From Warburgia ugandensis (lineage: Eukaryota; Streptophyta; Magnoliopsida; Canellales; Canellaceae), in contig CP141132.1 in NCBI GenBank assembly GCA_035236585.1, forward strand, positions 57,571,880-57,635,879: a DNA stretch of 64,000 nucleotides, written 5' to 3'. Shown in pieces: positions 34,686 to 46,732 of this stretch. Under the pieces are notes generated by a model. That model was not told the DNA's origin. It saw nothing but the letters and a program-made list of their open reading frames with translations, and did not search any database. The translations under genes and the position numbers were made by a program. Numbering within the stretch: position 1 is the stretch's first letter; every line of letters starts with the position of its first letter.

Positions 34686-37220
34686 TGTAACTACTCTAAA
34701 ATTTAAGTCATTTTCCATGATTTTAAATTATGATTTTAATGGGGATAAGGAATTCCAACTAAATTTCATGAAAATTAAGTTTATAAAAAAGACCTCTTTA
34801 TGGGCTTAAAATTTGGACTCGAGAATATCAAATTTGGTATGTACGCATCGATATGATCACAATGACACTAATTTTGCATGAAACGGAGATCAGGGCGGAA
34901 AACCCAAAAGTTTTACTAATTTAGAGGGGTCAAAATTTGATATTGACAACCTCTAGTGGACTGACACACACAACGCGATAGCTGGGCCACGCATCGCATT
35001 ACCCTCCCCCGCGTCGCATTACTGAAACAGGAAAGAAGAGGGGATTGTCGAAAAACCAGCGACCCAAAACCTTCCTCTCCCCCATATGATCTTCCCTTCC
35101 CGCTCTGATTTCTCTGCTCGTTCCCCAGCTTTGGCATGTAGACCTCTAGATCAGGTTCCAATGCTTGATCTCTTTTCCGGGAACCCTAGTCGGGTTGTCA
35201 CCGGTAACGTAGGGAGCTCTCGATCAACCCCCCTGCTTAGGGGCCGGCGACCTCCTCCTTCCCCTCCTTTTTTCCAGCGTAAATGGAAACCCATATCAGG
35301 TTTCTCCTCAGGCAGCCAGCCACCCATATGCCACCCATCCCCCTGTTCACTAATGACGGACAAGGACCTGATCACCCCTAGCGTCCATCTCTCTCTCTCT
35401 CTCTCTCTGGCACTGATTAGGAAACCCATATTGGATTATTTTGGTGGTGAGCAAACCCCCATCTTCCCCTACTTCTCTTCCCCATTAGGTTTTGGCAGTG
35501 ACCGAACTGGCAGCCGATGGCCACACATCTGAAAACCCTCTCCCATCTCTTTTTCCGTCACTGGCTCAGCCAACCATGGGAGGGCCGGTGAGCCAGAATC
35601 CTCTCTCTTGTTCTTCCCCTTGCCATGGGCGCAGGCGTGAACAGCCTGCCAACCTTGCCAGCTATCTGTTTCCCCTTTCCCCTGACTCGTTTTAGGGAAT
35701 CGGGTGGACTCGGTACACCCTAATAAACCCTTGATCTTTGACTAGCGATTCTGACCAATCCAGGGGTAATCTCAGAGATATGAAAGTACCCTCATGATGT
35801 GTGGAATGATACCCATCTTCCCATTTTTCAATCAGGGAAGATCTAACTATAGATTTGACCAGACCTTTGATTGGAGGTCAGATCGTCTAATTTGTGATGA
35901 TCTGACTTCTTTTTTTTTTTTTTTTTTTTTTCTGATCCAAGTAGTTCGTAGTGATTCTCATGAAAGGTAGATCACAAATTTATACAAGAAAGTTGGGTCT
36001 AAAGTGTTTATGGAGATGATTTAGCTGATATGGATCAACAACTGAGATTAATCGAAGATCCAGGTATGAAATTGGATCCAAATTTATGATCTGAACCATT
36101 TAGAATTCTTAATTGGATTAATTAACTAGAATTACTAAATTATTATGTGATCTAGGGCGATCATGTGAGGATCGTTGATGAGATCAGCATGGAGATCTGA
36201 TGATTGAGCAAAGTTGAAGCGATCCATGGACGATCTGACCTAGCAGACAGCTTGATATTATTTAGATTGATTTATTCAAGGTAAGATTATTATCTTAATC
36301 ATTTGATGGAGTGATTTGATTTCAATTAGATATGATTGAGCATGATATCCATATAGTAATGCTCAATTAGTTGATTTAAATAATAAATTTCCTAAGATTG
36401 GTGTGATCTGGGCTTCATACCTTTGGAATATGAAATGATATAATTAAAAAGAGTGACTAAATGATTATGAGTGGGCCCAATTAAGTATGATTCAAATTAT
36501 TAGCCAATTAAGGCTGGTCCTGCCTTGGGATTCCATGGTTGGGAATCATTGGAATGTCTTATACGCGATGTATTGAAAGACAAAAGTGTAATGATGTGTA
36601 ATTGAGAATCCAAGTTAGATAAAGTGGATTATGAGTATGACTGGATGTGATATGTATCCAGGTGATGGAATTGTGGTTGATAGCGCTAGAAATGGGTTTG
36701 ACTAAATTGGGAGGTACAGATGAGTAGTACGTCATCTGAGGTAGGTGGTTTCATTGGAAATTTCTCTATGATTTCATTGATCACGACCTGTTGTCAAAAG
36801 TTCTTGAGGCATGTGTTTTGCATCTTACCATATTTACATAAAGGTGTTCCCTACTTCTTGTTGATGGCATGACATTCGATTTTACGAATAACCATGTTTT
36901 ACATGTGATGGACTGTACTTTATCATGGGCTTTGCTCGTACCTATTGAGGTTATTTTACATGAGAGTTTTCTATGATTTCATGGATCATAACATATTATT
37001 TTAGAACTTTGAAGCATGAGTTCTATTCATTATCATGTTTTCATTAAAATTCCTTTATTATACATGGTTGATATTACGATAACTTGATTTACATGATTTA
37101 ACCCTATATTTCACTATATGACTGATATTGCACTACCATTGTCTTAGATTATATCTTATGGAGGTGGTTACTCATTGGAGTTTCTATGCTTTATCGATTG
37201 GAATAATTGAGGTTGTGATA

Positions 37221-37401
37221 GGATGCATCCCCCCTCCGCCCCCTATGAGTGCCTGTGACAGTGAAAGGGTGAAAGCAGGATTAGAATGTGTCTTCCCGTG
37301 AGTGCGTAAGTGTCCCATGTGGGTGAAAGGGTGAAAGCGGGATTGGAATGCGTCCTTCTATGAGTGCTTGAGTGCCCCGTCATGGGTGAAAGGGTGATAG
37401 C
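37221..37401. repeat. Tandem repeat, period 62-63 bp, in LTR copy 2
   Basis: GTGAAAGGGTGAAAG recurs at 37261 and 37323, and as GTGAAAGGGTGATAG at 37386; ATGAGTGC-like and GTGCCC-like words recur between. A half unit precedes. The arrangement is absent from copies 1 and 3. Confidence 0.85.
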
Positions 37402-37768
37402 AAAAAGTATTGAGAGTCAAGCCCATGTCGCCATGAGTGTAGTTGAGACACTCATAGGCTTGATTATGCATGATATTCTATTGATTTTTGACATACATTA
37501 CATTATTCTATGGACACAGATTTTCATTATTTCGATTGATGTATATCCACATATTTATCTCATGCCTTGCATGTTGTGATGGTTTGACTTGATATCGATT
37601 TGTCCAGACTTATGATTTTAATGTGTTATTCAGCATGGACGTCTGATTATTTGGCGTGCCCTATACATGTTTTATCTTATGAGATTCACTATGATCTTGA
37701 TACCTCACACCATTTAATTTTATTGTATTTATTTTTGAATGTTAATCACCTACACAAGCATAGATTGT

Positions 37769-37797
37769 TGAGGCATTGCTTTGTTTGCAATGCCTCA
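37769..37797 (+). repeat. Perfect inverted repeat (hairpin) in LTR copy 2
   Basis: The same 11-bp stem TGAGGCATTGC / GCAATGCCTCA with loop TTTGTTT as at 6356-6384. Confidence 0.75.
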
Positions 37798-38785
37798 GAT
37801 ACAGAGAATTACAATAGGTAGATGCACTTATACAGTAGGCAAAAGTGATGGCAATTTCTAGTGGAGTATTAAGGATTTATCATAGATGATAAGGTTTGTT
37901 CATGACCTTGCTTTAGTCATTGTTTATGGACCGTACTTCAATAGAAATTGTAATGTGACCTGTGTGGGAGGATATGAATTCATGTTGGATGTGATGGCTG
38001 TATGGAGGGACCCTAGGTATTTCGTCATGGCTTGATTTTCTTATCAATTGTTGGAGTATACATTTTATTGATAATAGTATTTGATTGTGTGGATGGGTGT
38101 GGAGATTGAGTCTCTTATATGTCATATCTTATATTTTGTTTATCAGGTTATTTTGTATTGCACTTGTCATGTGCAATGGTCCAAAATATAGAGGAGACTC
38201 TACTAGATTTTTGGTAGAAATGGTATTTCATTTCACTATTAAATTCATAGTTTTGAGGTTGTATGACTCCCGGGACTTTTGAAATACAAGTTTTTTGTTT
38301 TTGGTCACTTTAAAAATTAAAGTTTTTAAAACATGGATCCTGACTATTTTTACAAATTGTTATTTTATTGTTGATAAAAGTGGGGGCATCACAAGGTTGG
38401 ACTTAAATTTTTTAAGAAGTTGGAGAAGGTCAAAGGAAACAAAAAAGACTAATAATTAGAGTAGTTACAAATATCTTGGAGATCAAATGTGGAAGTGATC
38501 AATTTAGATTTGATATAGAAGAAAGGAAATTAAACATATAATGCTTGGTATCTTAATTATATTCAACACAAACATACAACTGTAGCAATCAAGCATAATA
38601 GAAGAACGCTTGAAGATTTCTTAGGTTCATGGTATTCCAAGGATAAATATGAAATTGGATATGATATTTAATAATACCTATAAGGGGGCATAGACATTGT
38701 CCAAAAAAGTATCCACTAAAGAAAAAGGTATATTTTAAAAGAAGGTAGGATGCAAATGAGCTAGTTGCCAACCCTAGCAATTAGT

Positions 38786-39647
38786 ACAAATTAAAGAAGT
38801 AAGGCTTAATAGTTAAATGCAAGCTTTCTCTAGAGTTCAGCCACACCTTTAGAACATGTGGCCTTAGGCCACAATAGTTATATCCTCTTTCCTAATCTTC
38901 ACCAGTGGCTACCATTATCAAGGTTCAACTAGCAATTTCTAAGCCCTAAATCATTCTTTTTTTTTGTCTTCTAGGAAGAAGGAGAGGCAAAGGGATCTCA
39001 TTCCTACCAAGAAGGAGCTAATGAAGGTGTTATGGGACATAACATCGTAGAGGATGGGAATTTGATATAACTTACTCTTTCTTTAAGGATTCAAGGTTCA
39101 TGATCATTATCTAAATGTGTACCATATTACTTAAATCTGAGGCACTTGTTTGCTTGGGTTTAGGATTCTACTCAATAGAGCAACACTAGTAGAGGTAGAA
39201 GGAAAGATGTATATGAGCCCGTTGTCAACACCACTAACATGAACAAATTAAAGAAGCAAGGTTCAATTGATAGGTGCTAAGCTTTGTCTAGAGTTAGGCC
39301 AGAACTCTAGAAGATGTAGCCTTAAGCCAGAACAAGTATATGCTCTTTCGTAAACTTGGCCATTGGCTACCATTGTCCAGGTTCAACTAGTAATTCCTTA
39401 AACTTACTCATTTGTTAGTCTCTTCTTTGGAAGAAGGATATGCAAAGGCCTCACAATAGTAGAAAGAAATTACTTAAGTTTTTATGGGATACAATACCCC
39501 AATAGATGGAATCTAGTATAAGTTACCCTCTTTATAAGGATTATTAGAGGTTCATGATTGTTCCTAAGCTTGTAGGATTTGAATTAGATATGAATCACTT
39601 GCTTGCTTGCTTGGGTTTACAATTCTACACAATAGAGCCATACTGGT
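38786..39647. repeat. Tandem duplication, period about 457 bp, cut by LTR copy 3
   Basis: Unit 1 (38786-39242) and unit 2 (from 39243) both start ACAAATTAAAGAAG and share TCTAGAGTT, GTGGCTACCATT or TTGGCTACCATTG, GGTTCAACTAG, GAAGAAGGA, TTATGGGA, AAGGATT, GGTTCATGAT and GCTTGGGTTTA in order. Unit 2 ends at the LTR at 39648; a possible remainder follows at 42732. The sequence family is unknown to me. Confidence 0.85.
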
Positions 39648-41027
39648 TGTAATAACCCCAAAATTTAAATTCCATTTCATATAATTTTTTAGTTATTTTT
39701 TAACAAAATGCAATTTTGAATTTTTGTGTTTTGAGTTTGATGGAATTGACTTTTGAAGGACATAGTTGACCCTTGAAACCTCATTATTTGGAATGTACAT
39801 GTTGAGACAATTTTAACAATAATAATTTTGCATGAAATTATGATAGGAGCTGAAAAACCTCAAAATTTTACAAAATTGGAAGCGGATCAAAACCCCGTCA
39901 TTGTATTTCCACCTTACACATGTGTGAGCCAAGCTCAACACGTGGGGGTGAAGTCATCGCATGGAGCTCGACTCCCAACAGGCATTTCAAACCTTAAGTG
40001 GTTGAATGGTTTAGGAATGTTAGATGAATTTGAATGGAATTGTATCATTACAAGCTAGATCTATCACTTTAAAATTGTAGGATCAACAAATCTAAACCTT
40101 AAAAAATTGATCTAATGATTGAATTATAATCATAGTTTCTAATGACTATAAACCATTGAATTACTATTAGATATGGAGATGTTAGACCTATAAGCTATGA
40201 CTTTCAGGCTATAAAACATGATCCAATGATTTGATTGACTTGAAACTCGAAATTTAAATGTATATAACCAATGGTAATGTGTGAGCCCTAGATTCGACTA
40301 TCCAAAATTGAAATTGGTCATAGATCAAGAGTTTAAGGGCATTAATCCATGAAAAGTAACTTGTAATCTTGCTAATTAGTAACTCTAGATATTAAAAGAG
40401 GGATATGGAGTGCTGATTGATGATCGAAGGTGTGGATTTGATAATCTAGCAGCCATTGATCATTAGATTAGCTATCTATAACTAATGAAATGTGATCAAT
40501 GTCGTGAATGATTGTGATCACGTTATTTTGTTCCGATTAGTGCCAGTAACTAAACTAAAGCATACTCTAAAAATGTGGATAATTAGAGGAGAACCTAGAT
40601 CATAGATCTGAGTGTGTACATGTATCCTATAGATGTATGATTGAATGCTGGTGCGTGCATGAACTGGATAACTATTCATGTCAGTGAATCTAAAACACTT
40701 GATTAGAGGTAGGTCCAATTGAGATTAGTATGTTTTCCTGTATATTTGAATTATGATTGCATAATAAGTTTTGATAGAATATATGACAAATGAAGCTAAA
40801 CATGCATACTGTGTTTTGAATGATGATTTAAACTTTTCATGCAAGAATGCATGTTATTTACTATTTGTATAGTAGGAAATGTCTACAAGATAGTTAAGTA
40901 GTATTTGGGTATATGAGTACTCATATTCCAGTTTAATGTTTTTTGCGGATTTGTTTTAGATGATTTTGATTGAATTGTAAGGATTTGTTTTGGGCATTTT
41001 TGCCATGAGATATTAGTTTATGATACA

Positions 41028-41450
41028 GTTAAATTGAAGCGACTAATGAGAGTTGGTTTTGGCCTGTTTACAAACTTTGTTTTATTGATAAGGTTAAAAT
41101 TAGGCGACCTTGTTTACAAACTCTATTCTATTGATACGAATAAAATTAGGTGACTAATGAGAGTTGGTCCTGGTCCATTTACAGATTTTGTTCTATTGAT
41201 ATAATTAAAATTAAGTGACTTGCAAGAGTTGGTGGTGACTTGTTTATGGATTCTATTATATTAATACAATTAAAATCAAGTGACTTAGGAGAGTTGGTCT
41301 TGGCCCACTTATAGATTTTGTTCTATTGATATGGTTAAAATCAGGTAACTCGTGGGAGTTGGTCTTAACCTATTTACAAACATTGTGATATAGATACTAT
41401 TAAAATCAGGTAACTTATGAGAGTTGGTTCTGACCCGTCCACGGATTTAA
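41028..41450. repeat. Degenerate tandem repeat, period about 64-65 bp, about seven units, in LTR copy 3
   Basis: Each unit has the pattern TTAAAAT.AGGTGACTTA, GAGAGTTGGT.TTGGCC, ATTTACAGATTTTGTTCTATTGAT. Units start near 41028, 41092 (shortened), 41142, 41205, 41268, 41333 and 41397. Not present in copies 1 and 2. Confidence 0.85.
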
Positions 41451-42074
41451 ATAATTTCTCAATGGATTTTGGAGGATTTGCATTGGACATTTTGTCACTA
41501 AGATTTAACAATACTATATGTGTGATAGTTTGATGTTATGTACATATTTCCATATGTTTTGTGTTTCTCATTGAGTTAAGAATTTGATATTGACTATGAT
41601 TTAAATGAAAAGAATTGGTATTGACACATTGAGATTTGTACCTTCATTGTACATATTGAAATTTAATCCTAGATTGGATATTTTTATATAAATATGTTTC
41701 ATGAGTGAATGATTACTTAAGAATGATTTATGAGCAAATGAAAATCTGAAAAATATTATGTTTTAGACCTGTGATTTTATTTAAAATTTAGATATTTGAT
41801 TTACTTATGATTGAAAGACATATATTGTCAAAATTATGTTTTAGATTTGTATTATGACTATATTAGATAGAGTTCAATCATTATTGAAAGTATGATTTTA
41901 AAATTGAATAGTTTTGATATAAATGAATGATTTGTAAACTGATGAAATTGACATGAGTATCATGTTTTGAGATGTATTGATTTTGATCATATATGAATTA
42001 TTATAAAATGCATTGATTTTAGTAAGTAGTAGATTGTGTTTTATCATTTATGCATCTTATTCCACCTACACAAG

Positions 42075-42115
42075 CACAAGCTTGTAGAGATACTATATTT
42101 GTTTACAATATCTCA
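42075..42115 (+). repeat. Variant hairpin in LTR copy 3
   Basis: Aligned with the hairpins of copies 1 and 2: GAGATA and TATCTC arms about the same TTTGTTT loop, with an imperfect inner stem. The upstream mini-stem ACAAGC-ACAA-GCTTGT is also kept. Two pairs differ from the other copies on both arms. Confidence 0.55.
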
Positions 42116-42731
42116 AATATGATGAAATAGAATAGGAGGAAGAAAGTGAAAGAGAACGAGGAGATGCAAAAAAGATCAATGGCATTGTCATTAAAGTAAG
42201 TATAAAGGTATATAGATGTTCTTTCAATAATTAATGCATTAGACCATTACCTTATGACTTATATTCTCGTGGAAATATGGACATGTATAATAACTATATG
42301 AAATGATGGCTGTGACTGGATAGATTCTGGTTATAATGAAGATAGATTTCAAATTATCTCTTTGAGGAGAAAAAAGAAAATGTTTTGTTTTTCAAACTAA
42401 TGTTGTATTTGGGAATTGAATGGAGACAAAGTTCTCATTTATTGTTCCTTATTATGAATGTTATCTCTTGGGGATGCTGCATCGCATGCAAAAAATGAGT
42501 AACATTCAAGAAACAAAGGAAACTCTAATAAAATTTTAGTAAAAAAAGAAATGATCATTTAACCGTCAGATCCATGTTTGTAAAGTAGTAATGGGGTTTT
42601 GACTAGAGGCCTAGAAAATCTTGTCACAAAAAAATGTTTATGCTGTTTGTTTTCAAAAAGAATTATTAAATAGAGGCCTCACTTTTAAAAAAGATTTGAG
42701 AAAAAGTCATTTAAAAACCTAGGTCATCACA

Positions 42732-45700
42732 TTTGTAGAAGCATAGAAAGGCTAGTGTTGAGGGAAGGAAGAACATTATCTATGGGAGGTCTAAGAGAAA
42801 GAGGCAAAGGACCAATACAATTTTAAGGGCACATAAAGCTGTTGAATGTGGAGATACAAGGAATAATGTAATTCAAGCAGTATTTGGTGGAGGTAATGGG
42901 ATTGGAAGTCAAGTTGCTAAGACTGAAGATTCTCAAAGTGGGACTCAATCATTAGTGTCTTAAGTGACACATTTTGAGTTCCTTTGAGCCATCATGTAAA
43001 GACATATTTGGAGCAATTAGTTGTCTTGAGGGAGATGTAAAGATACATTTTGCAATATCAAAATTTGGTTTTTTTCATCTAACATATAAAGAGACATTTT
43101 GAGCAATTAGTTATGTCTTGAGGGAGATGTAAAGACACATTTTGTAAAGTCCTAGTTGGGTTCCTTCATATATTATGTAAATACAAATTTTGGGCAATAA
43201 ATTATGAGTATCAAAGTCTTGGAGTTTTGAAATATCAAATCTATCTACTGTGTTTGCTTTAGATTGTCAAAATATGTTTTTATGGAAGTGTATATGAAGA
43301 AGTTTTTCTTATACTACTTATTGATTAGTCTTAAGTGCATATCATTTTTAGTCTCTGATTTCTAAATCCAATTCTAAATTTTTGTAGCATTTCTAGGAGA
43401 AGTTCTTACTGTCATTGAGCAATTTATGGTCCATGTGGTGGGTAGTGTTTAGCTTTACTTAGTTCGTCAATTATTATTTATTAGTTTATTCCATGTTAGG
43501 AAATTAGAAACAAGAATTCCTGTTGCAAAAAACCATGTCAATTCTTATAAGTTAACACATCCAAAAAGCCCATGTCTGTAAATATATAAGTTACCATGGG
43601 GTTAAAGAAAGAACTATATTGATTTTAAGTTTCTATAGCATCCGCCTTGTTTGCCTAGGTTATTTATTTCAACAAAGGTGCAAAATCTCATTTTATTCGT
43701 CAAAAGTTTAGAACCAAATGCCTTCCCTTTTCTTTGTATCTATCCTCAATTGGGAAATCACACTCTTAATTTAAATATTATTCAAAATAATCTTTGTTTT
43801 CAAGTTATGATAGATGGTGAGGTGTTAGGGGATTTCATAATAATTTGGCTATTGATTCCTTCTATTGCTATAGATAAGTGAGAACAATAACATATCTCTC
43901 TAACAGAAACCATACAAAAATTAGAAAATATTAATAAACTGATCGATAAGCATATGCAATATGAAAGCACCAAAATTTTCCAACCTCTTATAGAATAATT
44001 TTCTAATCTTTTAACGTGTTTGGGATCGAGCACTACCAACACATTTGATTGATTACATTCAATCATCTTCATATCAATCTACTTTATTTATTACATTGAT
44101 ACTATCTCTCTTCAATATTAATTATGTATTTATCGTTGTTACTCCAATTATGGAATCACCATTAGTCCTAAATAATTGTTCTAAATGCTACTGACAAAAT
44201 TTTCTGAGATGCCAAGAGCTCCAAAATATCTAGAATCTTTAAAAAGTCATATTACAATACTAGTCATTGAACTTATCTTCACTTGATGAGTTTGTGGCAA
44301 CCAAAAAAATTTTAATCTTCTTTCTTTGGTTAAAAATGAGTCATTCATATACAAGTTCAATTCTATTTCTATGGGATACTTAAAACTAACTTGAATTTGA
44401 ATTCCTATATCTAGATTTCAATCCTCATCTCACCCATTATAACATATTATAATTAACTCTCACCCATTCAAGTTTAATTCCTTCTCATTTTCACTTAGGT
44501 ACAACCACTAGAATTAGATTGTATGACAAGAATTATTTTGAATTAGATTTTAGGAATTAATCCTTGACTTTTGAATTGGATTCTAGAAACTAAAGTCTCA
44601 TTGAGGGAATGTAATATCCATACTCACTTGTTCTCTTATAGCATCTCCATCTTTTTAATTGTTGCTCTGGTTAGTTGTTGATAGCATTTTGAAAATAGTG
44701 AGAACTTAAGAAGCTAATAATAGAAGTGGAAAGTGAAGAGAAGCATTTGAAAGAAGAGGATGACGTTGTTATGTCTTTCTTTTATTTCATTTCCTATGCT
44801 CTATACTTTACTGGCTAATATTAAAACCTCCAAAAATTTCATATAGAAATAGCTTCCTTTCTTATTTTAATGAGACTATCTTATACAGATGGCATTCAAC
44901 TGTTACATAAAATTGTTCAACTGTCCAATTTATAACAAAATTTGGCTTAAGGCTTTTGTTTGTTGTTTTTGGACTTGAAAAATTAATTTATAAAGATAAA
45001 AGAGCTGAAGTGACATTTATACAAGAAAAAAAAAAAGCACATTGGTTTAAGATCCAACCATTGCAAAGAATATGATGATCCTATCATTACATTTTAACTA
45101 AAACCAAAATTAAAAGAGATAGAAGAAAGAAAATAGTGACAAAAAGTTTAACATCAAAATTCTCCTTTGCAACAGGTACTTCCATTATCATCTCCATTGT
45201 CGAAGATGAGCTCTCACTAACATTAACTATTTATTCTATTCTCCTAATTGATCCAGCACCATTCTCTCCACACCCCCCCCCCCCCGGCCCAACTTCATCC
45301 ACTAAATGAATTGTTCAATAATCTCTCTCAATGTCAAGTTCAAGTAATCATTTGGTGATAAAAAAATTTAGCTATTAGGTCTAATACATATGCTTACCAT
45401 CTTCCATAATATTGAGAATGTGTGCTCTTGTAAGCCAATAATTAATTTATCATATGCATAATGAATAAGATTCAATTATATGCCAATTGTATCTCATGGG
45501 TATTACTTTGTAGTTGTCTTAAATAAATGTTGCAATTATGGGTTAGTCATGAGATGACAATTGGAACCTTAAGAAACATTGTAGAAATTCCATGTTAAGG
45601 TGATGGGGATCACAAGACAAGGAAAAATGGAATTCTAGATCCTTGTAAACATAAAATTGTCCTCAAGTGAGAATGAAATTGAAATTCACATTAAGGAACA

Positions 45701-46031
45701 CCTGCTCAATGTAATGCTACTGATAAGATTTGAGATAATCTTTCTTAATCATTTGACTCAAGCCATATATGAAGGTGTATGGAAGTGTATATGCACAAGA
45801 TGTGATCTCATTTGTTCGAACATTCAATGAAAATGACTATATAAATGTTTCAAATCAAGCATGACTATTTGTATCCTTAGACTTAAAAGGTCCATAGCTT
45901 AATGTGGGTATGATATTTATTCTACAGATATCAAGTGGTACAATCTAATTATGATTATAAATAGATGCTTTGGAATAAATATTGAAACCACCGAAAGCAT
46001 GGGATGCTTAATATGGGATCCACACCCTCAT
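42732..46031. other. AT-rich unassigned stretch
   Basis: No gene recognised. A motif of the type GTAAAGACA.ATTT...GAGCAATTAGTT followed by TTGAGGGAGATGTAAAGA recurs at about 42990-43140, a short local duplication. A poly-C tract lies at 45274-45286. Open frames near 43651-44072 have no recognisable domain. Confidence 0.4.
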
Positions 46032-46732
46032 AGTAGAGCTAGCAAAGCAAAGCAAATTTGAACCAATATGGATCAAAACATATTAAAGGCATTAAATCCT
46101 CATGAGTAATAGATCAAAAAGTTCAAATAAGCCTATGCAGGTAACATATGAAAAAATTTAAATCCATATTCAATTCATTGCAGATAATAATTTCCCAGAT
46201 AATCCATGGATAATAAGAAATGATTAGAAACCTTTCCAGAAAAAAAGGTTCCTAGTAAGAGTAGATGCTAATTAGTTTTAGATAGCATAGGCTCTATCCC
46301 TTGAGTTTTAATTTGAAAAATCTAAGTTGTTTATCATGTTCTACACACAACAAGTATGCAACTCACAAGAAAGCAAATAATTAAGATGATCTGAACCACT
46401 TGTTTTGGGTCTTTGAAAAACTAATGGTTCTAATTTTGAACTCAAAGAAATATAAACTAATATCATCCAATGGAAATGAAATTTAGTATATAGCAAATCT
46501 AAGGCATTCTAAGCATGATGAATAGCTTAGGTCTTTCAAGCCTACTCTAATTTTCTTCTCATTTTTAATTCTTAGTATGCCCTTTTAAATGAATATCCAC
46601 AGATAAATCTATACATATCATGGTTAATGGAATTGTTTGATTTATTTTCTAAACCAATCTAATTTCTTTGATCCAAATATGTAGATTCAAAATGGATAAC
46701 CATGATATTTTATTCCTTTTGCTAGCTCTACT
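46032..46732. mobile_element. MITE with 15-bp terminal inverted repeats, hAT-like
   Basis: AGTAGAGCTAGCAAA at 46032-46046 is exactly inverted at 46718-46732 (TTTGCTAGCTCTACT), 701 bp end to end. The core TAGAGCTAGCAAA resembles hAT-type termini. There is no coding capacity. Eight-base flanks do not match, so the insertion is old or the exact ends are slightly off. Confidence 0.65.

Larger units (their letters stand above)
34686..38393 (+). mobile_element. Giant LTR of a Ty3/gypsy-like element (copy 2), 3' LTR
   Basis: A 3.7-kb unit from TGTAACTACTC to GGGGGCATCACA, homologous to the copies at 3184 and 39648, with a polypurine tract attached on its left. So it is a 3' LTR whose internal region and 5' LTR are lost. 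It contains a GC-rich block at about 34960-35720, a T run at 35910-35930, a private tandem repeat (37221-37401) and the conserved hairpin (37769-37797). Old and decayed. Confidence 0.8.
39648..42731 (+). mobile_element. Giant LTR of a Ty3/gypsy-like element (copy 3), apparently solo
   Basis: A 3.1-kb unit starting TGTAATAACCCCAAAATTTAAA and ending GTCATCACA, sharing ends and several interior blocks with copies 1 and 2 but the most diverged and lacking most of the GC-rich block. No element interior lies on either side. Flanks CTGGT and TTTGT are only a weak match. It interrupts the 457-bp tandem duplication. Confidence 0.75.

Noticed and set aside
43651-44072. Possible endogenous pararetrovirus or other coding relic
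   Set aside because: Leu/Ile/Phe-rich frames in AT-rich sequence; no movement-protein, protease or polymerase motif could be found.
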